64,000 bases of DNA, taken from Sphingobium sp. SYK-6 (lineage in GTDB: Bacteria > Pseudomonadota > Alphaproteobacteria > Sphingomonadales > Sphingomonadaceae). Numbering within the stretch: position 1 is the first letter of the stretch; every line of letters starts with the position of its first letter. Shown piece by piece: positions 24,858 through 32,507 of the stretch. Where the stretch lies: positions 2,388,501 through 2,452,500 of the forward strand of contig NC_015976.1 in the NCBI RefSeq assembly GCF_000283515.1, given 5' to 3'. The position numbers and the translations under genes were made by a program. Under the pieces are notes generated by a model. It did no database searches, was not told the DNA's origin, and saw only the letters and a list, made by a program, of their open reading frames with translations.

Positions 24858-25096
24858 CCCTCCGCCCCTGTGTTTGAGGGGGAGAGGCGGGCCTGAAGCG
24901 CGCGCTCGTGTTGCGCCAGTATCTGGTCAACGCGCTGCGCCATGCGGTAAGGGTCGCGTGAGTGCCCCACATGCCACCCCTTGCACTTGGGACACCAATA
25001 GACATTCATCGCGCAATTTTTCAGCCGCTTGACGACGATGCAGGCGATTTCTCTTGTCCGGTGACGCTTCTTGCCGGAGCATCCGTCTCTGCTCAC
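24854..25096 (-). CDS. Small zinc-ribbon protein
   Basis: An 80-residue basic protein with a likely zinc ribbon: IACIVVKRLKNCAMNVYWCPKC contributes two Cys and a CPKC pair, followed by GWHVGH. This resembles short phage proteins that end in Y-x-C-x-x-C-x-G-W-H. It overlaps both neighbours by four bases. Role unknown, perhaps nucleic-acid or protein binding. Confidence 0.55.
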   Translation of the reverse strand: MSRDGCSGKKRHRTREIACIVVKRLKNCAMNVYWCPKCKGWHVGHSRDPYRMAQRVDQILAQHERALQARLSPSNTGAEG

Positions 25097-25698
25097 TGGT
25101 TCAACCCCTGTTCGCGTGCGGCATTCAGCCGCGCCATTGCTGCATCGCTGCCGCCTTGATCGGGATGGGCTTTCATGGCGAGCGAGCGATAGGCGGCATT
25201 GATTTGCTCACGCGTGGCCGAAACAGGCACGCCAAGCACCTGCCACCACTGCTCCGGCGCAGGGAGCGCCTGATAGCCCGCAAAGGCCTGCGCTGCCGTG
25301 CCGACGCCCCAGCGATCCATCCCGCGCAGTGCCTCGATGTGCTTGGCAATGGCAGCGATATTATCTGCCACTCGATCCCACTTGTCGCAGGCGAGCACGG
25401 TGTCTTTGCCCTGCAAGCGGAAATAGACAGCGGCACCGGGGTCTTGCGGCTCTGGCTGGCCGGAGCGCGGATTACCATCAAGGCGCGTCTCCAGATTTGT
25501 GGAGAGCGTCACATAACCGGCGCGCAGCATGTCCAACTCATTCTGGAGCCGGGCACGTGCATCTGCGACGGTGAGATTGGTCTTGTATCCGTTGCGCCCG
25601 GTCGTGCCGAACTTCGCGCTGGAGCGGTATCGCTCCCGTGGCCAGCCAGTTGGCCATTGAAGCGGGAACGCTTGGACACCAGTATTGGCACTAGTCAT
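25093..25698 (-). CDS. Phage J-domain protein
   Basis: A 201-residue protein. The C-terminal 55 residues form a J domain (WWQVLGVPVSATREQINAAYR, with the HPD motif in KAHPDQGGSDAAM), which stimulates the ATPase of the host DnaK. The N-terminal part (ANTGVQAFPLQWPTGWPRE; YKTNLTVADARARLQNEL) matches a common prophage arrangement. The phage may use it to recruit host chaperone for replication or assembly. ATGA overlap to the next leftward gene. Confidence 0.75.
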   Translation of the reverse strand: MTSANTGVQAFPLQWPTGWPRERYRSSAKFGTTGRNGYKTNLTVADARARLQNELDMLRAGYVTLSTNLETRLDGNPRSGQPEPQDPGAAVYFRLQGKDTVLACDKWDRVADNIAAIAKHIEALRGMDRWGVGTAAQAFAGYQALPAPEQWWQVLGVPVSATREQINAAYRSLAMKAHPDQGGSDAAMARLNAAREQGLNQ

Positions 25699-25744
25699 AT
25701 CAACGCACCCCTATGCGTTCGTGTGGCAGGCCTCGGTCGCGCTG

Positions 25745-25764
25745 GCAGGCGCTGCCGGGCCGTT
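25745..25764. repeat. 20-base direct repeat, copy 1
   Basis: GCAGGCGCTGCCGGGCCGTT at the end of the leftward two-gene unit. A near-identical copy with one extra G lies at 26778-26798, after the ribbon-helix-helix gene. Each contains the palindrome GCAGGCGCTGC, so each could also form a small hairpin. Confidence 0.6.
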
Positions 25765-26276
25765 CATGACTTCACCGCGCGAATGCCTTCGATGATCTCT
25801 TCAAGCTCGTCGACATATTCGTCTCCATTCCCGGGAAACTCGGTCACGCCGGTAGAAGGGTCGTAAGAGCCATGCTCCTGCACGTATTCGTCGCGGCGCT
25901 TCTCAACGAATTTGGCGGCAAGCTCGATGCCAGCGGTGAGTTGCGTTGTCACCGCTGCCCCCTCTTTGAGGCAGCGAGGCTTGTCGGGGACGACCTCGTA
26001 CTCATGAAAGCCAGTTAGCTTGACGCTATAGGGTCGATAATGTTCGGTGGAGCGAATGTCCGCATACCCGCAGTCAACGGCGGCGGCATGAACGGCATGC
26101 TCGATCTTGTTGATGTGGAACGCCTGCCAATTTAGGTTGACGTTCGCTTTCTGGGATGCCTTCGGGCCTTCAGCGTGAAGCGCCCTATCGGACAACTTCT
26201 GCATCTTCCTGCGCTCGTCGCGCAGGTTCTTCACTGCGTTGAAGAGGCGCTCCACGTCTTCAAGGTGCGCAACCAT
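25764..26276 (-). CDS. Prophage accessory protein, function unknown
   Basis: A 170-residue charged, helical protein. The N-terminal 45 residues form a probable coiled coil (LEDVERLFNAVKNLRDERRKM). The central part has NWQAFHINKIEHAVHAAAV, and an acidic C-terminus (GDEYVDELEEIIEGI). It follows a 71-residue gene with a one-base overlap and is transcribed away from the operator at 26510-26561. No function recognised. Confidence 0.55.
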   Translation of the reverse strand: MVAHLEDVERLFNAVKNLRDERRKMQKLSDRALHAEGPKASQKANVNLNWQAFHINKIEHAVHAAAVDCGYADIRSTEHYRPYSVKLTGFHEYEVVPDKPRCLKEGAAVTTQLTAGIELAAKFVEKRRDEYVQEHGSYDPSTGVTEFPGNGDEYVDELEEIIEGIRAVKS

Positions 26277-26491
26277 TATGCTGCCACCTTAAATTCAACC
26301 CAGAGGTTAGAGTGAACGCGAGCCTTGTACTGATCGCCGTTCACGTAAAGCTTGAAGTCGTCTATCCAGGTCGGGAAGCCTTCGACCTGCGCGCCGGAGA
26401 AGCAATTATCAAGCGAGTACACGCGAACATCCGTGGCAGCTGCGATTGCCGAGGTGAATTCCTTCGAGTTCTTTCTGACTGTCCGTTCCAT
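26276..26491 (-). CDS. Small prophage protein, first gene of the leftward block
   Basis: A 71-residue protein with a strong GGAGG ribosome site. The C-terminal half looks beta (FKLYVNGDQYKARVHSNLWVEF). It is divergent from the ribbon-helix-helix gene across a palindrome-rich interval and is the first gene of the whole leftward accessory block. No family recognised. Confidence 0.55.
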   Translation of the reverse strand: MERTVRKNSKEFTSAIAAATDVRVYSLDNCFSGAQVEGFPTWIDDFKLYVNGDQYKARVHSNLWVEFKVAA

Positions 26492-26509
26492 CGTGCTTGC
26501 CTCCGTATC

Positions 26510-26561
26510 TGATATGAGTTATTTATCTCATATCACTTATAGGGTCAATACCTCATATGAG
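26510..26561. promoter_or_regulatory. Palindromic operator between divergent prophage genes
   Basis: TGATATGAG (26510-26518) and CTCATATCA (26527-26535) form a perfect inverted repeat with an 8-base spacer. A third site, CTCATATGAG (26552-26561), is a perfect palindrome overlapping the start codon of the ribbon-helix-helix gene. All share the core CATATSA. A dimeric repressor binding here could silence both directions. Confidence 0.65.
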
Positions 26562-26763
26562 AAATAATGCAGCCTTGGCACACAAAGTCATATGCGATAC
26601 GCCCCGACGCGTGGGCAGAATCAAACGATGGGCCGAGGACATGCAGGCGCGGTTCGCCGAGGGGACGTTCGCGCGCATCGCGCGTGTGCTGAAGGATGGC
26701 GAGGACCGCACAGACTTCGTGCGCGAGGCCGTCGAGGCAGAGCTTAAGCGGCGAGAGAAGTAG
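26557..26763 (+). CDS. Ribbon-helix-helix-like regulator
   Basis: A 68-residue protein. The last 35 residues fit a ribbon-helix-helix DNA-binding unit: a strand in GTFARIARVLKDGE, then helices in DRTDFVREAVEAELKRRE. Such proteins are dimeric repressors, often of their own operon. ATG 26557 lies inside the palindrome CTCATATGAG, so bound protein would block both promoter clearance and the start site. It is a candidate lysogeny-phase regulator of the leftward block or a stand-alone antitoxin-like protein; no partner toxin is evident. Confidence 0.55.
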   Translation: MRNNAALAHKVICDTPRRVGRIKRWAEDMQARFAEGTFARIARVLKDGEDRTDFVREAVEAELKRREK

Positions 26764-26777
26764 CCTCGGGGGCGATT

Positions 26778-26798
26778 GCAGGCGCTGCCGGGGCCGTT
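26778..26798. repeat. 20-base direct repeat, copy 2
   Basis: GCAGGCGCTGCCGGGGCCGTT, 15 bases after the ribbon-helix-helix stop and about 1.03 kb from copy 1 at 25745. The two copies bracket a three-gene unit (25764-26763). Confidence 0.6.
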
Positions 26799-26885
26799 TG
26801 TTTCCGTGAACAGTAAGGGAACAGGTTGTGCCACTTTCTGTGACACCATGAACCGATGCGGGGCGCGTGTTTCGCGCTTTCCTAG

Positions 26886-26914
26886 TTGACCGTGTAGCCC
26901 GGAAAACCTAGGGA
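26886..26914 (+). promoter_or_regulatory. Probable tRNA-Thr promoter
   Basis: TTGACC (26886-26891) and TAGGGA (26909-26914) are 17 bases apart. The predicted start near 26921 is just ahead of the mature tRNA 5' end. Confidence 0.45.
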
Positions 26915-26925
26915 AATCCCCAATC

Positions 26926-27000
26926 GCCGGATTAGCACAGTGGTAGTGCAGCGGTTTTGTAAACCGAAGGTCGGGGGTTCGAATCCCTCATCCGGCACCA
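26926..27000 (+). tRNA. tRNA-Thr (anticodon TGT), CCA encoded
   Basis: A complete cloverleaf: acceptor GCCGGAT / ATCCGGC, discriminator A and encoded CCA, D arm GCAC/GTGC, anticodon loop TTTGTAA, T arm GGGGG-TTCGAAT-CCCTC. The anticodon TGT reads ACA/ACG threonine codons. It lies at the right border of the prophage, but its 3' end points away from the phage, which is not the usual geometry for integration into a tRNA 3' end. Confidence 0.95.
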
Positions 27001-27267
27001 GCAATCCACCACAACCACCACCATTTAGATGTTTGATCTCCAAGTGTGATGGTACGATTGCCAAACTCACGCAAGCTTCCGTCGTTGCATTGATGCTCTC
27101 CGTTCGAGGAAAACGCCTTGTCTCGGTGTCTTCCAAACCGTCGCAGGCCAAATTTTTAAATCGAGCTCAGCTGCTTCTCAGATGCGCGCAATCAAAAGGC
27201 AATCGCGGCGGCCCAACTCTCGTTTCCCCGTTTGTTTCCTTCGTGCCATTCGCTATTGCAGGCTTAA

Positions 27268-28887
27268 ATGCGATCGAGCCCAGAATATCCCTACCCGTTA
27301 AGGATCGCGAGCCGCTGGCTGAAACTCTCCATCCATGCGGACGCTTTTCGTTCCAATCCTCCTGCTTACCTGACGGCCCTATGGTGGCGTCTTTGTCGCA
27401 AGAAAGTACGTTCGCGCAGCCAGTTGGCTCCGTTGCTCGGCACTTCAAGAAGAGCCTACGATGCGTGGGTGCTCCGGAAAGAAAAACCCAACCCTCCCGA
27501 TCATCTTCGTGGAACGGCACCCTCCATACTGGCGCTGGTCGAGGGCGGCGCGGATCAGGCACTTGTGGAGCAAACTCTACGGAATCTGGCCTCCGAAGGC
27601 CTGCCGTCCTTGGTGATCGGCTCGGAGAATACGCCTACCCTTTCCGAGGCGATCCAGAAGATCGACTGGAGTGTCGCGCCCTGGCTGATGCCGATTGCGG
27701 CTGGTGATAAGCTCGCCGCAAGCGCCGCAAGCGCCTACCGAGCCGCGATCTCCGGGACGGAATCACGGCTGGTATATGCCGATGACGATCTTCTGACCCG
27801 AAAGGGCCGGCGCACCGCGCCGCATTTCAAGCCCGACGGGAACAGCGAGCTGTTCTGCCATTTCGACTATCTTTCGGGCACCTGTGTGCTGCGTGCATCT
27901 CGCGACGAGTTGGAGGCGATTGCGGGGGCGAACGACTGGATGCGCCAGCTGGTGTTTCAGGCGATGGGAAAGGAGGCGCCGCTGCATGTTCGCAAGATAC
28001 TGCACCACAGGAACGATCGTCCGCGTCCCCATGTGCCCCCGGCTCCTGCAGTTCTGTCACGGGACTTGCCGCCCATCACTGTCATTGTTCCCACACGCAA
28101 CCGAGCGGATCTGCTGAAAACTTGCATCACAGGCATCGCGCGCACGGACTATCCGGACGTGGACGTGATCATCGTGGACAATGACAGCGACGATCCGGAA
28201 ACCCTGTCCTTTCTCGCCGGTCTCGAGCCGGCGCGCCACCGGGTGATACGCCACCCCGGCGCGTTCAATTATTCGGCGATCAATAATCGTGCCGTGGAGC
28301 AGGCGCGCACCCCGCTTCTATGCCTGCTGAACAATGACATCGAAGTGATCGAGCCGGGCTGGCTGGCGACACTGGCGGTTCAGGCCGTGCGCGAGGATGT
28401 TGGGGCGGTGGGGGCTCGCCTGCTGTATCCGGATGGTCGGATACAGCATGCAGGCGTCGTGATCGGCATGGGCAATGCAGCTGGACATGCCCATCGCTTC
28501 CTGCGTCCCGAGGAAGAGGGTTACTTCCATCGCCACGCGCTGCCCCAATTCACCTCGGCAGTGACTGCGGCGTGCCTTGTGGTTGAGCGAGAGCGATTTC
28601 TGGCGGTGGGCGGGCTCGACGAGCGGCTTTTCCCGGTCGCCTTCAACGATGTGGACCTTTGCATGCGCCTCAATCGGCGGGGATGGCAGTCTTTTTATGA
28701 GCCTCGTGCGACGCTGATCCACCATGAATCGGTTTCACGCGGGTTTGACCGCGACCCTGCCGGAGCGGCGCGGTTTGCCGGGGAACTGGCAGCGCTCAAA
28801 CAGCGATGGGGTACTGACACGGCAGTCGATCCCTTTCATCATCCGCAGCTAAGCCGCGCGAGTGAGCTTTTTGTCGTGGACCTATAA
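27268..28887 (+). CDS. Family 2 glycosyltransferase, two-domain
   Basis: A 539-residue enzyme. The N-terminal half contains a degenerate glycosyltransferase-like part (RLVYADDDLLTRKGRRTAPHF; FDYLSGTCVLRASRDELEAI). The C-terminal half (about 270-535) is a GT-A domain with the start motif ITVIVPTRNRADLLKTCI, VDVIIVDNDSDDPETLSFL and the metal-binding LLNNDIEVIEPGW. This resembles rhamnosyl- or other sugar transferases of O-antigen and surface glycan clusters. Transfers a nucleotide-activated sugar; acceptor unknown. An AGG site precedes ATG 27268. The 267 bases between the tRNA and this gene are relatively AT-rich and show no other gene. Confidence 0.8.
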   Translation: MRSSPEYPYPLRIASRWLKLSIHADAFRSNPPAYLTALWWRLCRKKVRSRSQLAPLLGTSRRAYDAWVLRKEKPNPPDHLRGTAPSILALVEGGADQALVEQTLRNLASEGLPSLVIGSENTPTLSEAIQKIDWSVAPWLMPIAAGDKLAASAASAYRAAISGTESRLVYADDDLLTRKGRRTAPHFKPDGNSELFCHFDYLSGTCVLRASRDELEAIAGANDWMRQLVFQAMGKEAPLHVRKILHHRNDRPRPHVPPAPAVLSRDLPPITVIVPTRNRADLLKTCITGIARTDYPDVDVIIVDNDSDDPETLSFLAGLEPARHRVIRHPGAFNYSAINNRAVEQARTPLLCLLNNDIEVIEPGWLATLAVQAVREDVGAVGARLLYPDGRIQHAGVVIGMGNAAGHAHRFLRPEEEGYFHRHALPQFTSAVTAACLVVERERFLAVGGLDERLFPVAFNDVDLCMRLNRRGWQSFYEPRATLIHHESVSRGFDRDPAGAARFAGELAALKQRWGTDTAVDPFHHPQLSRASELFVVDL

Positions 28888-28894
28888 AAACATT

Positions 28895-29737
28895 ATGTTG
28901 GTCGAACCAGAAACCAGGTCCGTTGGCCGAATTGCGTTGCCGGAAGTAACCCTGTGCGCGGTCACGTCAGTTAATATTGCGGCGACTATTCAAGCATTGG
29001 AGAGGAGCCTGGGTGAAATTGACTTCGGGGCCTGTAAGCTGTTTACCAATAGGCCGGTTTCGATCGATCCTCGGAAAATTACGGTTGTTCCGATATCACG
29101 ACTGGAATCGTCAGCCGCTTATTCCGATTTTCTCCTCTCGGCCCTGGCGGACCATGTAGAAACCTCCCACTGCCTGGTAACACAGTGGGACGGGCATGTG
29201 ATCGCCCCGCATTTATGGCGTCCTGAATTTCTCGCTTATGATTACATAGGAGCAAGCTGGCCCCAGTTCGACGATGGCCATGATGTCGGGAATGGAGGCT
29301 TTTCCCTGCGCAGCAAGCGTCTGATGGAAGCCTGCAGGGAGCCGGAGTTCAGGAAGTCCCACCCGGAAGATATCGCCATCGGGCGAGTCAATCGCACCTG
29401 GCTTGAAAGCAAGGGGATGCGCTTCGCGCCGCGGGCGCTCGCCGATCTCTTTGCGGCGGAACGGGCAGGAGAACTCGGGAGCGGCTTTGGTTATCATGGC
29501 GTGTGGCACATGCCCCGCGCGATTGGTGTCGAGGCTTTCTGGTCCCTGTATCAGGGTCTCGATGATCGCGGCACGATCAAGCACGATTTTGCGCGTATCC
29601 TGGGGGAAGTGGGGCGCGGCGCCGGGGGCCTCCCGCGCGCGATCAGAATGATTTTGGACCATGTCGCAGATCGGCTAAGGGGAAGTGGCCGTGATGACGC
29701 CCATGCCGGCCCGGCAGAAAGGCCTGACGAATTGTGA
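28895..29737 (+). CDS. DUF5672 glycan-biosynthesis protein
   Basis: A 280-residue protein of the DUF5672 family, a glycosyltransferase-like group found in surface glycan clusters. Typical stretches are VTLCAVTSVNIAATIQAL, LVTQWDGHVI, YDYIGASWP, VGNGGFSLRSKRLMEA and HPEDIAIGRVNR. ATG 28895 falls 8 bases after the upstream stop; a GTG at 28862 would add 11 residues and overlap the glycosyltransferase gene. Stop overlaps the next start. It probably acts on the same glycan as its neighbours. Confidence 0.75.
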   Translation: MLVEPETRSVGRIALPEVTLCAVTSVNIAATIQALERSLGEIDFGACKLFTNRPVSIDPRKITVVPISRLESSAAYSDFLLSALADHVETSHCLVTQWDGHVIAPHLWRPEFLAYDYIGASWPQFDDGHDVGNGGFSLRSKRLMEACREPEFRKSHPEDIAIGRVNRTWLESKGMRFAPRALADLFAAERAGELGSGFGYHGVWHMPRAIGVEAFWSLYQGLDDRGTIKHDFARILGEVGRGAGGLPRAIRMILDHVADRLRGSGRDDAHAGPAERPDEL

Positions 29738-30675
29738 TGAATCCTCTTCCCGGTGTGCCGCTGGTCGAATCGCCTTTGTTTCCCAAGCTTAAGGATTCGC
29801 TGGGATTAACGGCCGAAGAGGAAAGGATCGCGACCAGCCTCCATGAAAATGGCTATGCCGTGCTGGACTTCCCGGATGCCGACCTTCACGCGCGAATTGA
29901 ACGGATCAAGCATAACCTGGGGCCGCGATACGGGATCGATTTCAACGATCCGCAAAGCGACAAGACTGTAGGCGAACGCCGCATCCAGGATGCCTGGACA
30001 TTTGACGAAGATGTGCGCGCAATCGCTGCGAATGCCGCAGTGATGGACCTGCTGAGCAAACTTTATGGCCGTCGCGTTTTTCCTTTTCAAACGCTGAACT
30101 TCCCGGTGGGAACGCAGCAGGACGCCCATTCCGATTCAGTCCATTTTTCGAGCCTCCCCGAACGTTTCATGTGCGGAGTGTGGCTGGCAATGGAGGATAT
30201 TGGCGCCGACGCTGGTCCGCTATTCTATTATCCCGGATCGCATCGCTGGCCGATCATGACGAACGCGATGATCGGGCGGCGAGGCTTCGGTAGCGACCTG
30301 CAGTCCGCGCAAGATCCCTATGGGCCGGCCTGGGACGCAATGCGGGACGCGTGCGATGCTCGGCAGGACATTTTTCTCGCGCGAAAAGGGCAAGCCCTGA
30401 TCTGGTGTGCGAACCTGCTGCATGGCGGCACGCCTCAGGCCAACCCCCATCTCACGAGATGGTCACAGGTGACCCATTATTATTTCGATGACTGCATCTA
30501 TTATACGCCGGCTTTCTCCGATGAAGCATTGGGGCAACTGCGGTTGCGCGACCTCGTGGGAATTGATGACGGGCAACCCCGCCTCAATCGCTACCTGGGG
30601 GAAGCACTGCCAAAAACTCCTGTAACGCCTCGTGCTTCCTTCCGGCGGCGCTTAATAAAGAGGATCCGAATTTGA
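29734..30675 (+). CDS. Phytanoyl-CoA dioxygenase (PhyH) family protein
   Basis: A 313-residue iron/2-oxoglutarate oxygenase. The metal triad is visible as His132 and Asp134 (AHSDSVHF) and His230 (NLLHGGT), with Arg242 placed to bind 2-oxoglutarate. Also characteristic is the GPLFYYPGSHRWP stretch. PhyH-family members in glycan clusters may modify sugars or lipids; the substrate here is unknown. It overlaps the DUF5672 gene, and a TGATG junction at its end suggests a further gene once followed. Confidence 0.8.
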   Translation: MMNPLPGVPLVESPLFPKLKDSLGLTAEEERIATSLHENGYAVLDFPDADLHARIERIKHNLGPRYGIDFNDPQSDKTVGERRIQDAWTFDEDVRAIAANAAVMDLLSKLYGRRVFPFQTLNFPVGTQQDAHSDSVHFSSLPERFMCGVWLAMEDIGADAGPLFYYPGSHRWPIMTNAMIGRRGFGSDLQSAQDPYGPAWDAMRDACDARQDIFLARKGQALIWCANLLHGGTPQANPHLTRWSQVTHYYFDDCIYYTPAFSDEALGQLRLRDLVGIDDGQPRLNRYLGEALPKTPVTPRASFRRRLIKRIRI

Positions 30676-30725
30676 TGAACGTGGCGGTCAGTATTTTCAT
30701 CGAAGGGGGAGCATCAACGCAATGA
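30675..30725 (+). pseudogene. Truncated next gene of the glycan cluster, putative
   Basis: After the PhyH stop, a TGATG junction opens a frame MNVAVSIFIEGGASTQ that ends after 16 codons. The tight coupling is typical of a following operon gene. The remainder seems lost to the rearranged DNA that leads into the IS at 30873. Confidence 0.3.
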
Positions 30726-30925
30726 CGGAGCTCTGTGGTGAGCCCGTAAATTTGGACAGAGTGCTAGGCGTTAGTCCTGGCATTTGACGAGTTAGATCGA
30801 GTGTGAATCTTGGGCTCGATTGTCCCGATTTCGCAGATGTAGGAGCGAGACTCTACCTCTGGCCTGTAACAATGAACCGCCCCGGGATTGCCGGAGGCCC
30901 GAACTCCTGAGAGGAAGGGTCTACG

Positions 30926-31252
30926 ATGAGCAAGACGACGAACAAGTTTGCACCGGAGGTTCGTGAACGGGCGGTCCGCATGGTGCTGGATCACGAAGGC
31001 GACCATCCGTCCCGCTGGGCGGCGATCACATCCATTGCCGAGAAGATTGGCTGTTCGGGGCACACGCTGCTGGAGTGGGTGAAAAAGGCCGAGGTGAACA
31101 GCGGCAAGCGAGCCGGCGTGCCCACCGAGGTGGCTGACAAGCTCAAGGCGCTGGAGCGCGAGAACCGCGAGCTGCGCCAGGCCAACGAGATCCTGCGCAA
31201 GGCCTCCGCATATTTTGCCCAGGCGGAGCTCGACCGCCCGTTCAAGCGATGA
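30926..31252 (+). CDS. IS3-family transposase OrfA
   Basis: A 108-residue DNA-binding subunit. An N-terminal helix-turn-helix ([39 protein letters not shown]) is followed by a leucine zipper ([19 protein letters not shown]) and ends in the typical [15 protein letters not shown]. OrfB lies in the -1 frame and begins in an ATGA overlap, so a fused OrfAB could arise by frameshifting. Confidence 0.9.
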   Translation: MSKTTNKFAPEVRERAVRMVLDHEGDHPSRWAAITSIAEKIGCSGHTLLEWVKKAEVNSGKRAGVPTEVADKLKALERENRELRQANEILRKASAYFAQAELDRPFKR

Positions 31253-32154
31253 TCGCGTTTATCGACGAGCATCGCGGTGATTATGGGGTCGAGCCGATCT
31301 GCCGGGTTCTGCCGATCGCCCCATCCACCTACCATGAGCACCTGGCGCAGCGGCGCGATCCCTCGCGGCTATCTCCACGTGCTCAGCGTGATCAGATGTT
31401 GAAGCCGGAGGTGGTGCGCGTCTTCACCGAGAACTTCGGCGTCTACGGCGTGCGGAAGGTGTGGCGACAGATGCGGCGCGAAGGCTTCGATATCGCCCGA
31501 TGCACGGTGGAACGGCTGATGCGCGATCTTGGCTTGCAGGGCGTGATCCGCGGTAAGCCGGTGCGCACGACGATGAGCGACAAGGCCGCGCCTTGCCCGC
31601 TCGATCAGGTGAACCGGCAGTTCCATGCGCCGGCACCGAACATGCTGTGGGTCTCGGACTTCACTTACGTCGCGACGTGGTCGGGGTTCGTCTACGTGGC
31701 CCTCGTGATCGACGTCTATGCCCGCTATGTCGTGGGCTGGCGGGTGAGCAGGACGGCGCACGCCAGCTTCGTGCTGGATGCCCTCGAGCAGGCGATCCAT
31801 GATCGGCGTCCTGTCCATCGCGGTGGCCTGATCCACCACAGCGACCGCGGCAGCCAGTACGTCTCGATCAAGTATACCGAGCGCCTTGTCGAAGCCGGGA
31901 TCGAGCCATCGGTGGGCAGCGTAGGGGACAGCTATGACAACGCTTTGGCCGAGACGATCAACGGCCTTTACAAGGCCGAGGTGATCCACCGGCGAGGTCC
32001 GTGGCGATCCTTTGAGGCAGTCGAATACGCCACGCTGGAATGGGTGGACTGGTTCAACAACCGCCGGCTTCTCGCGCCCATCGGCAATATACCACCGGCC
32101 GAAGCGGAGAAACGCTACTACGCCATGGTGGACGACACTCCCACGGCCGCATAA
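31249..32154 (+). CDS. IS3-family transposase OrfB (DDE integrase domain)
   Basis: A 301-residue catalytic subunit. The N-terminal HTH_21-like part ([20 protein letters not shown]) precedes an rve integrase core with the acidic residues in [16 protein letters not shown] and [12 protein letters not shown], spaced as a DDE triad. The frame is intact, so the element could be active. It ends 12 bases before the right inverted repeat. Confidence 0.9.
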   Translation: MIAFIDEHRGDYGVEPICRVLPIAPSTYHEHLAQRRDPSRLSPRAQRDQMLKPEVVRVFTENFGVYGVRKVWRQMRREGFDIARCTVERLMRDLGLQGVIRGKPVRTTMSDKAAPCPLDQVNRQFHAPAPNMLWVSDFTYVATWSGFVYVALVIDVYARYVVGWRVSRTAHASFVLDALEQAIHDRRPVHRGGLIHHSDRGSQYVSIKYTERLVEAGIEPSVGSVGDSYDNALAETINGLYKAEVIHRRGPWRSFEAVEYATLEWVDWFNNRRLLAPIGNIPPAEAEKRYYAMVDDTPTAA

Positions 32155-32193
32155 TTTAAGCCGAATGGCCTCCCACAATCCCGGGGCGGTTCA

Positions 32194-32507
32194 TATGGCC
32201 TCCGCCGGATGCAATAACGCGGGCTCTCACGATGCGCGCCGCATCACCGCCTGAGCGCCCCCGGCGCAAAATCCGCTTGGTAGCACCACAAAAGCAGCCC
32301 GATGCAGCGTCATAAACGGCACCATCCTCAACAATCAGACGGCAATCCATCTTTCGCAAAGGTCTCGTGTGCGCGGAAGTTGACGCGGCGCTCGGCGCAT
32401 CTGGGGTGCAGACGCAAAGTCTGCGAGATAATCTGTATCGCCGCCCTCAACGCTATGATCCGCAAACGACACCTATCGCACGCGCATAAGCATCAATAGC
32501 CGCCCAA
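32194..32507. other. Junction between the IS and the sulfate-activation operon
   Basis: No supported gene. The first bases after the right inverted repeat (GGCCTCCGCCGGAT near 32197) loosely resemble the inner part of the IS ends, and a reverse frame of 67 codons (32156-32359) looks like leftover DNA. I read this as decayed mobile sequence, not a functional region. Confidence 0.35.

Larger units (their letters stand above)
30873..32193 (+). mobile_element. IS3-family insertion sequence
   Basis: Bounded by 27-base terminal inverted repeats: left TGAACCGCCCCGGGATTG... (30873-30899) and right (32167-32193, reverse complement TGAACCGCCCCGGGATTG...), with only two or three mismatches. It carries overlapping orfA and orfB. 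No target duplication is visible: the left flank ends CAA and the right begins TAT. It may have replaced or deleted flanking DNA. Confidence 0.85.

Noticed and set aside
1..26800. Gene transfer agent cluster instead of a prophage
   Set aside because: A GTA-type chaperone is present, but the region has a full lysis cassette, HNH genes, accessory genes and a DUF2184 capsid, which fits a siphophage.
26940..27707. Rightward frame of 255 codons beginning in the tRNA
   Set aside because: It starts inside tRNA-Thr, overlaps the glycosyltransferase in another frame and encodes nothing recognisable.
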